Part shown: piece after piece, positions 34,181 to 46,285 of the stretch
Position numbering within the stretch: position 1 is the stretch's first letter
Layout: each line of letters opens with the position of its first letter
Made by a program: the position numbers and the translations under genes
From: Reticulascus tulasneorum
Taxonomy: Eukaryota > Ascomycota > Sordariomycetes > Glomerellales > Reticulascaceae
DNA length: 64,000 bases
Reading direction: 5' to 3'
Assembly: GCA_001557505.1 (NCBI GenBank)
Contig: LSAX01000008.1
Span: 2,294,001 to 2,358,000, forward strand
The notes under the pieces: generated by a model
Seen by the model: only the letters and a program-made list of their open reading frames with translations
The model's database searches: none
What the model was told of the DNA's origin: nothing

Positions 34181-35070
34181 GATAAGACCAGGGAAACTTA
34201 ATCTGGGTGAAGAAGGCTAAAGTCGGGGGAGTTGAAGATTCCAGGTTTGGGGTCGAGCATCAGGATATTTTATTGGAATTGCCCCTCCAAAGCCGATCGG
34301 AGTGTCTACTACGTAGTACAAAGAGGGGCATGCATTAATACCTTAGCTATGAATAGCCACCCAGGTTTGTACAGCACTCCCGAAATGTCCACAGGGGGGT
34401 CACAGGGTCTTCTTAGGTGGTCAGCCCGCTGCAGAAGTTCTTGGAGGGGTAGCATCCCAGGCTTGGAGAGGTACGTCTGTACATTCCCAGTCGGGAACAT
34501 CGAAGACGCAAACGGCTGTGATAGGACCCACGGCGCATAGGGGTGGCATTGCAACTTGCCTGATAGGAGAGATAAATGCGGTCGATAGCCTCGCCAATGC
34601 CATTACCTGCCCTTTGTCACATGCGACTGTGCATATGCTCCTCAATGGGGAAGCTCAGAGGGTCGAAAAGGTATCTTCAAGCCGCGTCCAAATGCACCAA
34701 ACCCGAGCCGGCCGTCAAATGCGGAGCAAGAAAATAAGCCGAATGCTGATTGGCCGAAAATCTTCAAGCTCCGTAAGTGGCCATAATGACGGGCCTAGTC
34801 CCGCACTAGGCCCAAAAAGGCTCGAAAGTAAACAAACGCGTTTTTAGTGACCATCCGCGCAGGTGCATTCACTGACCGGGCCTGTACAATTCGTTTTCAA
34901 CACCAGCACATTGAACGAACATTGCCTGCAAATGCCCTCAGGAGGCTACAACTTTGCTACTTATACCTTATCATAATCATTGGAAGGCATCACGTCAATG
35001 TCATGAATACGACTTACTCGAACCCGCCCACCACACGATAAATCCCAGTTAACCTTTGAAGTCCGCCACG
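34181..35070. promoter_or_regulatory. Divergent intergenic region, F-box gene / Pcp1-like gene
   Basis: Two promoters share 0.89 kb. A palindromic CTACTACGTAGTAC-like stretch occurs at 34306-34319. No gene is seen. Confidence 0.5.
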
Positions 35071-38000
35071 ATGGTCCAACCCGGCTTTGGCGACCTCGAC
35101 ACGCCACGAACGAACGTCGGGGACGCGACATACCTCAGTCGGCACCCGGATTTTGACATGTCGCAAGAAGCGTCGTTCCAAACTCCCGCGAAAGACAACA
35201 ACTTCCTCAACCAGCTGCGCAATGGCCGGACGGGAGGAATCAGCCTCCGCACACCCCGAGGTCGCGCGCCGCTCGGCGACCGACGAAACCTCCCAGCAGG
35301 CATCGGGGGCGCCGAGTTCACACCTATGCTCAAATCCGCTACAAGAAACAGTACTCGACGGCCGTTTGGGAAGGAAAACGGAGCTGTGCCGAACACGCCT
35401 GCCCTAGATAGAATCGACGAGGACATGACGCCGATCCCAAGCATGGACACGTCGATGTACACCTCCCGCAACGCCTCCTACATGGACAAGACCCTACCCG
35501 AGGTTGACAGCAGTAGCACTGCTTCGACGCCCATGGTAGTGCTGCCGCGGAGAGGAGACGGCAAGGGACCTCTGCACGATGGCAATCAATTGTCACTACG
35601 AGAGCAGGAAAACGTGATCGATAAGATCGAGAAGGAGAACTTTGGTCTCAAGCTGAAGATACACTTTCTCGAAGAGGCGCTTCGGAAAACGGGGCCAGGG
35701 TTCAGCGAGGCAGCCTTGAAGGAGAATACGGACCTCAAGGTCGACAAAGTCACAATGCAGAGAGAGCTCCATAGGTACAAGAAGCATCTCACAACGGCCG
35801 AGCGAGACCTCGAGAGCTACCGCCAACAAATGCTGGAGCTGCAAGAGAAGGCAAAGCGAAAGTATGCGGACGAAAAGCAGCTGGCCGAGCTTGAGCGACT
35901 GCGCCAGATTATCGAAGAGAAGGATTCCGACATAGAAGACCTTCAACGCCAGCTCGACCAGGGCCACGACGATCAAGACCAAGTAGACAAGCTGCAGGAT
36001 GCAGTAAGCGACCTAGAAGCCGATGTCCGCGAGAGAGACCGCATTATTAGCGAGCACGAGGACGAGGTCGAAGAGCTAAAGTCCAAGCTCGACGCGGCAG
36101 AAGACAAGATGAAGGATTCGCAAAGGAGAATGGTCGAGCTCGAGGAGAAGGCCCAGACAAGTGAGGAGCTGGAGGATGCCAAAGACACCATTGATGACCT
36201 GGATCGCAGTGTACGGCGATTGGAGGAGCAAGTCGACGACATGAAAGAGAAGCTCGAGCAGGCCGTATCTGCCAAGGAACGAGCCGAGGGCGACTTGGAA
36301 GAGCTGCAAGATGAGCTGGCAAACAAGTCCATGGTCACCAAGGGGCTCTCTCGACAAATTGAGGAGAAGGTCGTCCGGCTGCAAACCGAACTCGAGGAAT
36401 CGGACAATAAATTTGCCTCGCTCGAAAGACAGCATTCCGACGTAGTCAAGGAGAACGACGACCTCAAATCCAAGATGAAGGAAGGCCGTCGGGAAAGGGA
36501 AGCACAAGACCGGGATCACCAAGCGCTCCTGGCCAAGGTTGACGAGCTGAGGACGGAGCTGCAATCCAGGCTGGACGAGAAGAATCTCCTCCAGTCTCGG
36601 CATGAGACTTTGACTACAGAGTCGGCTGCCTTGCAACGCGACGTTTCACGACTTCAGAAATCGGTGGATGATCTGGAAGACAGTTTAACCCAGGAGAGGG
36701 AGCATGCTCTTGAGATCGAGAAGGACATTCGGAACCAGTACCGTGGCGAGATGGACCGGCTCAACGATGAGATCTCGGACCTCCAAGCTGAGATTCGTGA
36801 GAAAGATAACCTCTACGACAACGACAGCGAAAAATGGGAGACTGAACGACAAACTCTCGAGTCGGAACGGGATCGGGCAGAGGAAAAGGCCACCGGACTG
36901 CAGAGGACAATCGACAAGCTCCGCGAGGTGGAAGGGACGCTCTCAAACAAGGAATCGAAGATGCAAGAAGCAATCCAGAGCGAGACCGAGCGACACAAGA
37001 GCGACGAGGCCATCCTGACTCGCCAAATCGAAGACTTGCAACAGAATCTCGAGGCACGACAGTCGATGCTGACGGAACTTCGCAACGAACTGTCCACTAT
37101 ACAGGACGAGCTCCGCCAAACTCAGCTCGACTACCAAGCCCAGACAGAAAGGGTCGACGCGCTTGAAGATGAGGTTGAAGTCCTCCAAACAACGCTGGAT
37201 GATGAATCGGAGCAGTCGCGGGAGGAGCTGGAAGCAGCACGACGAACATGCGAGGACCTCAAGCAGCAACTCGACCTACTACGCAAGACCGCCGATATTG
37301 CGAGCGCCTCCGGTTCTACTCCACATGGCTCCCCAAGTCGATCGAATGCAGCCTTTCAACGTCTGCAATCGCAGCTTGCCGAGTCTACAGCGCTGGTGGC
37401 CAAGGTGTCCAAAGAGAAGCAGGCGCTCCAAGATCAGCTGGCGAATCTCAACCTCGATCTGCATGCTCTGCGAAACTCTTTGGCCGAGACAAAGGCAGAA
37501 CGCGACGAGGTCGAGAACGAGCTGAAGAGAGTCCAGCACCAAGGCGAAGCGACGTTCCGTATCGACCAGGAGAGGCTCGACTTGCGAACCAGCAAGCTGA
37601 AACTCGACAACGAGGTTCGGCGTTTGAAGGAGGAGAACAGGACATTGTCAGAGCAGCGCCATTCCATCGAGAAGTCGCTCGAGGACGAGATAGAGAAGGC
37701 TGCCGAGGAAGAGGAGCGGCTCAACCAAGAGATCCTCCAACTACAATCCAAGCTGCGGCAGTCGTCGGTCGAAGGCCAGGAATCTTCTTCCGCACGACGC
37801 ACTATCCGTGATCTCGAGCGTCGCATTGAGGACTACGAGAACCAGCTCGCCGCGACGGTCAACCTCCCGCACTCTGCCACCGGGGAAGGAAACAGCGACA
37901 GCTCCCTTATTCGTCGCGATCTCTCCGCCGCGCGACATAAAGAGCGCGAGTATCTCCAGCGCGAATCGGCACACAAGGATGTTGTCAAGAGCCTGAAGCG

Positions 38001-39185
38001 ACAGATCACAGATCTTGAGCGGAAGGCCCATGACGCCGAGATGTCTCGGCTGATAATGTCGCCGGAATCGTCGAGTGCTTCGGCTCGCAAGACCGAGGTC
38101 ACGGAGCTCCGACACCAGCTCTCGACGGCCCACCAGTCCCTGCACGAGCTGAAGACGAAAGCCCGAGATGCCGAGCGCAAAGTCAACCAGGTGGAGCGGG
38201 ACTTCCAAGGGCGCCTTGACGGACTCGAGGACCAGAAGGTCGCTCTAGAACAAGCCCTAGAAGATACGCAGCGCGATGCCGAGGAAGCCGCCGCCCTGCA
38301 CGACAAGGCAATGCGCAGGCTCGGCCAAAAGCTGGAAAAGTCCGAGCGTGAGCGTAGGTCAGCCACGGCGAACGGCCAGAACGGAAACAAGCTACCCCCG
38401 AGCAACCGCCACGACCTCCACGACCTGCTGCGGAAGACCCAGATGGAAGCAGACGCCCTCGAGCATGATGTGCTCCAACAGCAAGAAACCATCGACGCGC
38501 TCATGGCCGCCGAAGCCTCCCTCCGCAAGAAGCTCGAACGCGCACGCGGCGAGCGGGCGGCGTATCGCCTCGCCGCCGAGAAGCTGCAGAAGGACATCAG
38601 GCAGCTCAGGGCCACTGCCGGCACCGGCAACAACAGACAGATGGTGCGTTTCGTCAGCGACAAGACACTCGAGGAGGCGGACACGGCGATCGACACCGTC
38701 ATCCGCGCCGCTGAGGGTGCGGAGGAGAGACACGCCAAGGAGCTGCGCGGCATGACCATGCAGATGGAGTGGATGCAGGCGCGATGGCAGCGCGAATGCA
38801 GCATGCGGGCAGATGCCGGCTACGCGAAGAAGTTCTTGCAGCTGGAGCTAGACGTTGCGAGCGCATGGTATGTCCACCCCCCTTTTATAACCCCCCTCCT
38901 GAAGCAGAGACTGACACACAAAACAGCAACAAAGCCCAGCTCCGAGAACTCGAGCAAATCCGCTGCGGCCTCCTCGGCAGCCGCCGTCCGCTCGCCCTCC
39001 CCAGCACCAAGCGCGAGCGCCCAACCTTCAAGGCCGTCGCCGTCATGGCGCGCTTCATCGCGCGCATGCAGATCTCGGCGAGGGACTGGGCGAAGCACGA
39101 AGCCAAGCGGCAGAGACTGGCGGACTGCGTCGACGAGATGCGCAAGGAGAAGCGCAGGAAGGGGTTGAAGGTCGTGATGGCGTAA
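35071..39185 (+). CDS. PCP1: Spindle pole body coiled-coil protein, Pcp1/Spc110/PcpA-like
   Basis: Exons 35071-38867 and 38927-39185 give 1351 residues. The start at 35071 (MVQPGFGDLDTPR) is the first ATG; the frame is open only 15 nt further upstream to a TTG. A disordered N-terminus with TP sites is followed by a centrosomin CM1-type motif (LSLREQENVIDKIEKENFGL, then KLKIHFLEEALRK), which binds gamma-tubulin complexes in the family. About 900 residues of nearly continuous coiled coil follow. The C-terminus is PACT-like: MQMEWMQARWQRECSMRADA, GYAKKFLQLELDVASA, then a basic helix (FKAVAVMARFIARMQISARD) that could bind calmodulin. It nucleates spindle microtubules at the spindle pole body. The intron (38868-38926) splits the PACT region (SA|CNKAQLRELEQI). 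PcpA is the closest type; ApsB/Mto1 lacks this C-terminus. Confidence 0.9.
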
Positions 39186-40043
39186 AAAGAACAGGCGGCG
39201 GTCTGGACGGGGCTCGTGGAGGGGGGCCTCTATCCGCTTTCTCGGCCCGAACACTGGGACGTGGCTGGGCTGGGATGATGCAATGTCACCCCCATCGTGG
39301 AGTGTCGATTGGATCGGAGTTTTATTTTGCATTGAGATACATGTGCGTTATGGAGGTCGCATCACTCGCCGAGCAGGGTTAGACTTCCGACTCTGAGGCT
39401 GGCGGCTGGTTCATGGACGTCTTGTATATTGGGGTTTCGAGGGCTGGGTGTGTAGGCGTGGTCATGGATAGGGAGTTTAGGTTATGAGTTTGCATGAATC
39501 GAGCAAGTTGCATACTGTCTGCATACATAGGTCTACATACTGACTTGAAAGGCGATCTTTTGGTGTCTTGACGAACATATCAAAATCTGGAGACACGCAA
39601 ACAGAGCGTCGTAGTAGCCGTCACAGATCCTAGGGCAAAAACATGAAAGGGGGTCAGAAAAACGCAGCCAGCTTGCCATGAATTATATTACCTCGCCTAA
39701 TCAGCTCAACAAGGGGTCACCGCACAAGATCATGATCATAAACCCACGCGCCCAGCCCGGTCCTATCTTTTTCGAATATGCCAATCTTCAGCCCTTCCTC
39801 GCGAGAAATGGTCAGAAAATAAAATAAAAAACAATATCCCATGCCCCCTCCATGCCCCGTCCGACCGAGGGGCTTGTTTCGAAAATTCCGAGCCCGGAAC
39901 ATTTTCTATATAAAATATGTGTCTCATGTACATGGCGGAACCGGCCGTTTTGCTATACTTTTTTACATGACGAACAGGAGATTGGTATCTGCAGGGGGTT
40001 GTGGTGTCAGACGCAGCGGACACAAAGGGTTGTCGGGTGTTTA
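39186..40043. other. Convergent intergenic region
   Basis: These are the 3' flanks of the Pcp1-like gene and the metacaspase. The sequence becomes AT-rich near 39780-39970, with AAAATAAAATAAAAAACAAT and ATATAAAATATG stretches that could serve polyadenylation. No gene is seen. Confidence 0.5.
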
Positions 40044-41996
40044 CTAACTCAGAGGATGGCTACAGGAAAGCTGAGGTTTCTGGGAGTAGCGGGTGGCGAG
40101 TTCGTCTCGGATGCTGTTGAGGAGTTGTACATAGCTCTGCTGGGGGTTCTTCTTGAGAGCGGTGATGAAGGCCCAAGACATGGCGCCGGTGGCCTGAGAA
40201 GCGATAGTTGCGTCCGCACTAGAAAGTCTGTCAGCGTCATGCCATGCCAAGGTGCAGGAGGTGCTTGAAGGGGATATGGTGAAGGGTGGCCCGGCCGCAG
40301 ACGCGCTTGCGTGGTACGGCGAACCAACGTGACCCGTCGCCCTAGATGCAAAGTTGCAACCGTATAGCGTTGCACTTTGATCTAGGGCGTGTATAAAATA
40401 TGCTCTGATGCTAGACTACATAAATTAACTGTAAAGCGACGGCCTCCTGTATGCCGGTGTTCCCCCAGTATCCCAATGCATGTTTTTTGAGCCCCGAAAC
40501 TCCTTACCGTCCCCGAAATGCAAACTTTGAACTCCCAACACTCCCCGGGAGCGGAAATCGTCACCCACATGAAACCGTAACACATGATTACCGGGCGTTG
40601 CCGCAAATGTCTTCCAGAAACATTGAGGGGGAAAAAGAGATGGGAATCAAGGCTATCAAGACGTAACCATAATGAAAGGGTATGCATACGATGTCTGGTC
40701 ATCTTTGCTACCAGAGAGCATAATGACGTCGGCGGATGAGGTTTTTGTTGCGAGCGCACGGTTGTGGGCGTCCTCTCCGCTGGTGGCCTTCTTGAAGAAG
40801 CCCATGATGTTGTTGGCAACACCGCCAAGATCTCCTTGGCTGTATGACGAGATGACACCCAAGAGGCCCTGTCCGGCTTCCTTGGCCAGATTGGGCTCCT
40901 TGAGCATGCCCTGGGTGGAATAGATGTAAGGCAGGTCGAGGGCGGTTCCCGAGTGGCACGAGTCGAAGATGGCGGTAAGCCTGACGCCGCCGGACAGCGG
41001 GCGGACCATGATGCGGTGCATCTCGTCGTCCGTGATGTGGCCGTTTTGCCGGAAGTCGACCGGGTAGATGACCTCGTCGTAGCCGTCCGGCTCGTCTCCG
41101 TCGAGATCTTTGGTTTGACCGCCGTGGCCTGTGAAAAGTCAGGGATCTGCCGCACAAAGATGGAACGGACGTTTCATACCTGAATAGTGGAAGAACAGGG
41201 AATCGTTGGGTCTCGCATCCTTGACCAGCCAGTGCATGGCCCTCAGGATGTTCTGCTTGGTCGGCTGGCTCATGGGATTCTGCTGGTCGTCGGTAAGGAT
41301 GACCATGTCTTCCCGCTTGTAGCCGAAGTGCTCTACGAGGTAGCCGGACATGTTCCTCACGTCGTTGATGCAGCCTCGCAACTGGCCGCGCTGGCTAAAG
41401 TAGTTGATGCCCACGAGGAGCGCCTTTCTCCTGCCTGTGCAGGAAGAGTACTGGAAAGCGTACCCCTGAGGAGCGCCGCTGCCAAACGACTGCAGTCCCG
41501 TCGGGGGAGGGGGAGGCGCGCCGTTGTGTCCATGGTTGTATGAGTTTGAGTTTACGGTCGGCATCGCTGGAGAAGATCAGAATCAAGCACCACTCGGGCC
41601 GGGAGACGCGGGAAACTCACGTGGCCGGTTATTGTAGTTCGGCTGCGGCGGCGTGAAGGCATATTGCTGAGAGGGAGGCTACAGAGTGTCAGTCCGTGCT
41701 AGGGAGCACCGCGAAACGCTTGCCGGCTTGCCTGGTTGTAGGGATATGTTGGCTGGGCGGGCTGCTGGTAGCCGTAGCCGGCGCCCTGGGGTGGACGCTG
41801 TCCCTGCGGAGGAGCATATCCGTTGTAGCCTTGCTGAGGACTGTGAAGAGGAGAGAGTGTCAACATGGTGCGGCGGACGTGTTTTACAGAGCCAAGGGTG
41901 ATCATACGGGTAGAAGTTCCCTTGCGGCGGGTATTGTTGGGGAGGTGGCCCGCCGTTATATCCTCCATGGTTATAGCCCTGACCGTATGCCGACAT
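40044..41996 (-). CDS. MCA1: Metacaspase (peptidase C14) with Q/Y/P-rich prodomain
   Basis: Exons 41908-41996, 41732-41840, 41621-41678, 41180-41566, 40690-41128 and 40044-40218 total 1257 nt, or 418 residues, usual for fungal type I metacaspases. These are Ca-dependent Arg/Lys-specific cysteine proteases with roles in protein quality control and stress-linked death. Residues 1-110 are a low-complexity Gln/Tyr/Pro/Gly prodomain ([20 protein letters not shown]). The catalytic domain begins [20 protein letters not shown]. The dyad is His216 ([13 protein letters not shown]) and Cys272 ([13 protein letters not shown]). Intron 41679-41731 uses a GC donor (CAG|GCAAGC). The last intron (40219-40689) is 471 nt, very long here, but the exons join in frame ([20 protein letters not shown]). 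Exon 2-3 boundaries are the least certain. Confidence 0.9.
41679..41731 (-). other. Probable GC-AG intron in metacaspase prodomain
   Basis: The 53-nt intron begins GCAAGC after CAG, carries ACTGAC near its end and stops CTGTAG. It keeps both flanking Pro/Gln/Tyr-rich exons in frame. The only nearby GT donor shifts the frame. Confidence 0.6.
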
Positions 41997-42270
41997 TCTT
42001 GTGTGAGGGGCCCCTGGCTATTACACAGATTCGGGATATATATGCTCGTTGATCGGCAAGGCGCCGATGGGGGCGTCGATTGTAGGACTGAGCTTCGAGG
42101 AGGGCCGTCTGGGAGGGGGAAGGCGATGTTGGAGGACGGGGGAGACGAGCTTCTTTATACAAGACGAAGCGTCGAAGGAGACGCCGAGCTTCGCGTGATG
42201 GCGTGGAGGGGAGTGCAGACGGGAGAAGGGAGAAAGCTAGGAGGCTTATCGAGTCTAACGGACCGAGAGA

Positions 42271-42291
42271 AGCAAGCAGCAGCAGCAGCAG
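42271..42291. repeat. (AGC)n microsatellite
   Basis: A short AGC/CAG run lies about 275 bp upstream of the metacaspase start. Confidence 0.9.
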
Positions 42292-45200
42292 GGACCCAGA
42301 GTCAGCCTTTGTCTCCGGGGTTCGGGTTGGATTCCAGCAGGTTGGGTGAGCGGTCAAGGTACCTTGGCTTGGGCTACCCTACTACGTTAGTGAGGAAGAG
42401 AGGAGGGCGGGTTATGCAGCAGGGGGTGTGGGGTGGTGTTTTGAATTGTCTAGATTAGGGTGACGACGGATTGGGACGTGACGCGGAGCGCAGACGACTT
42501 TCGAGGGATGCTGGTCGGTCGGTCGGTATGGGAAGAGGAGTGTGCGAGAGAATTAGTCGCGATAATGGACCTGTCGGGCTGAGGAGAGGAAGAGGGGGAC
42601 TCTGGCCTCGGGTTGGTCCAAAGTCACAGGGTCGGGAGGGGCCATCTTTCGCTCTGGTGGGCGGGCACATGTCCATTTGGCACTACCTAAGGGACGTACC
42701 AGGGGTCCAAATTTAGTGGCGCGGTCGGTTACATTAGGGGACTTGAACCAGGACAATAGCGCTGAATTGTTCCCGGTCTGCAGCGGGCTTCAGGTGATGA
42801 ACAGCCTTTTGATAGTGCTCTTCCAACTACAGACTCAAACTCTGACCGAAGCCATCAAATCGAGCCTGGATGGCTTCATTTCGATACTTCCATCCTCTGG
42901 CGGGTAACTTACCTACGGGCGTACCGTACTTCCCCGGCATCACATACGTAGTACGTAGTATGTAGTAGCTTACTTCGCCCGCAGGTTTTACATACATCCT
43001 CACCTACGAGCAGAACTCGATAAGGTAAGAAAGTGACCCCCGAATAATGAGGGGGGCTTCACCTCCAAAAACCTCACACATCGGTCGACTAATCTTCTTC
43101 GGGCTACTCCCTCGTTGGACATGCCACGCCAGCAGATGGGGTTTTCCTTTTTTTCTTTCCTTTCCCTCCTTGGGCCTCCGTCTCATCATTCGCATCGTCA
43201 GCCGCTCCATATTTGCCACGAGATTTCTCCCCGCTACTCGTCTCGCTAGTCGACTAGTGCACGTCTTCGTGCAGAACGGCATCTACACTATAGCTCTCGC
43301 TCCCACGCCCACCAGCCCATATAGCACAGCCCGGCGGTGACGGCGTCGAAACACTTACGAGATGACGAGACGAGATGCAGCACAGCGGTTTAGTCGACTA
43401 AATTTATTCTCCTAGCTTCGTGCCAGTATATTGGGTGGATGACAGCATTTCGTGCGACCGAGCTGAAGCCATTTTACCCAGCTTGGCTTGCCGTGCTACG
43501 CGTGCCCATCATGGCTATGGCACTGGAGGGCTTGAAGCGCTCTCAACCCACTGTATCCGTGGAGAGGGCTAAATTGCCTAACTGATGGACGACTGGCTGC
43601 TCTCGGCCAGGCTCAGGGGATAATACATACATACTCCAGAGAGCTCTGAGGCGAATGAATGGGTCTGGGCCGTGCATCTCCAGACTCGTGTGCAGGCCAG
43701 CGGCATTGACTGCAATTTGGCACGCGTCTGCAGAGTAACAAACTGGCAGACGAGCATCCATCCCTCTTGGACCTCGTGCAGACGTTTCCCCCCAACGGTG
43801 GGGGTGCTATTTCTGGACATGGGCTCCTGCGTGGAAATTTCCCGCCAGCTTGCAACTGACATCGTCAACAGCCTCGATGCCTTCCCTTTCCGGATTTTGG
43901 CAATGCGGGCTCCCAGCTCAAGATGCTTGCTCCATCACGTTACGACCACGAACTGTGCTCGCCCACCGGAGAGTCCGTTATCGTGGCAGTCGCCAACATG
44001 GCCAGGAGACCCCGACAAACCCGAACGACAAGCATACGGGCCGTATTGGAACTCCACCCACCGGCGCCAACCACTTTTTATCCCATTCGTGTATCACTGC
44101 ATCATAGAACGGTACGTATCTGTCGAGACGGGGCAGGCAAGCGAAAAACGACAGGTCATCCCCCCGAACGTGCCTCCCCAGGACTGGCCGTGGCCAACTG
44201 TACGTAGTACCGTGACCGCGACCCCAGCTTGTTCTAGACCAGACACCCCCTCATCCAAGCGACACGCTGAGGTCGGCAACACTCGAAACGGAACGGGCAT
44301 TGGCCACGTAATTAGACAGATGCCGTCAATATTCCCATCACGGAGCATATGCCCTGGGTTTCAATATTTGCAGCACCGCTCTCTGAAAGGTGCGATGTGT
44401 GTGCACAGCAAGGGATCCAGCGTTTCCTCGAATCTCAGTTCGGTAAGGCTACGGGGATGCCGATCAATGTGGCGCACCTGAAAGACCGGGGAGATATGCG
44501 GCTTGATGCTGGATAGGCCAATGGCGTTTATTCCATCATCAACCCCCCGGTCGTTCTCGTCTCGGAAGGGCATAGCGTGCTCTACACCCACATGAGGTCT
44601 AGCCGCACAGACCAAATCACCAACCAGTCGTCAAAGTGTTTGACAACACACCATATGCAACTTCAACCTCACCCCGTCGTCGCAGATTCCAAGATGCTCC
44701 CCACGATGGACGGCCAAGCCTCCACGACTGTCCGTCTTCTGCCGGTAACTCTTTCGTCCGTCGATTTGGCGGTGGAGCAGCACGCAGGAGCCATGCTTAC
44801 ATGGCCGCATGACATCGCGGACTCCAGAATCACTCATCCAGAGTCCAAGGGATATCTCTCCGAGCAGACTGGGTGAACTGGCTCGACGGAGGTGACTGAC
44901 CGACTCGGATTCATAAGCAGAAGCTGGGAAATACGCCCATCAGCAGCGCTGACTCGATTCGACTCAGCGATATGACAACGGTCGCGGCGCGGCTAATATC
45001 GAAACCCAACGTGACCTTGGTCAGCCACAACATGAACATGCTGCTAAAACTGCTCAACTGCCGGCTCGCTGCTGTGACTGGTCTCCGTTTCATCCAAGCT
45101 TCTTATGCAGTGCACCACTACTCTACCCCACGTTAACCCAATGGCAGGAGCCAATTGAGGATTCGCCGATCAGCATAGCCGCAGAACAGCTCTGCATCTT

Positions 45201-46235
45201 GCATCACTCGAGATTGAGACACCCAGCCTTACGTCCAAAGCAATGCTACCCTCCCTTCTCAGATTCTGCTTGGCGTATCACCAACGAATAGATGAGTTCC
45301 ACCCACAACAGCCTCCTACTCCACGCTCAAGCCACACGGGCTCGTTTCCATCCGGCTGGGGCCCTGGCGCCTTCCTGCATCCCAATCCTGGCTGTGCCAC
45401 CATCCCAGGACCCTGAGAAACCTTAACGGACCGTCCACGGTCGGCCGTCCTCTCCCACCAGACCGCCTGACAATGACACCGAGATTCCGCCTGCTGGCCC
45501 CCGATCTCTCTTCAGCTGTCGCTTACTCCTTGAGCCATGCCTATCCTGGACGGCATCAAGCACGTCGACGTGAGGCAGTGGCACAGCGTGTCCCAAACAA
45601 TGCGGGTCGGTCTACTCGGCCTCCTGTCATTCGCTGCCAATCTACAACCGGCGATCTGGGTGAGATGTTAAACCCAAACTCTGGAACTTTGCATCTCCGC
45701 GGCCATGAAACCAACGTTGCACTGACGTAGGTGGCCGCTGTCATCTTCATTTCGGGGTCCCGATAAGAGCTAGGGTCACATTCCTGGGCGTGAGCGCGCC
45801 GCTCTAGTGAGCCGGTGTCACTTCGAGAGCCACAATAGGGCTGAGGCGTGGGATTCATTCGATTCCCACCCGCTCCCTCAGTCTCAGGCTAAGAGTAGCT
45901 CCCGCGAAACTAGCCCACCGGTCGTCTGCAAATCAAGTGCGTGACAGCCGTTGGGGAAGTAATACGGGGTTCTGCTAGGCAATTGGTCCGTGCTAGTACG
46001 GTTTCTATATCGGGATGGCCATTACCCAAGCATATTACTGCGCATCATTGGACCTGCCTTTCACCGAGTCTGAAAGAAGGAGCTAAGGTTCGAGAGTCAT
46101 GAGGTGGCCGTTCTACCAGCTTTGTTGAGGCCGCCGTGCTGGATGCGGCGGTTGTGCCAATTGGTTGGCAGACAGTCGTTTCCAACCACTTAGCATACAC
46201 CAGCGTGATGTTGAGTAGTTGGCGCTGTGAATTCA

Positions 46236-46285
46236 AAGTGCTGGATCAAGGTCTGGGTCAAGGTGCTGGATCAAGGTGCTGGATG
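46236..46285. repeat. 13-bp tandem repeat, four copies
   Basis: The unit AGGTGCTGGATCA is repeated about four times, one copy being 12 bp and diverged (AGGTCTGGGTCA). It lies in the gene-poor region, with no evident coding frame. Confidence 0.85.

Noticed and set aside
37833..38804. 323-codon minus-strand ORF
   Set aside because: It is an antisense shadow of the coiled-coil gene, with the Ser/Arg-rich translation typical of antisense Glu/Leu coiled coil.
40382..41155. 257-codon minus-strand ORF overlapping the metacaspase
   Set aside because: It is an out-of-frame shadow of the metacaspase exon and its long last intron; its sequence is low-complexity Thr/Ser/Arg.
42735..42760. tRNA B-box-like GGTTCAAGTCC on the minus strand
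   Set aside because: The flanks do not form a T stem, and there is no A box or cloverleaf upstream.
43672..44481. 269-codon plus-strand ORF
   Set aside because: It has no recognisable motif, its composition looks random, there is no intron or orthologue-like pattern, and other frames are open to a similar extent.
45850..45885. Small hairpin GTGGGAT...ATCCCAC-like resembling a T arm
   Set aside because: The loop is too long for a tRNA T loop and no other arm is present.
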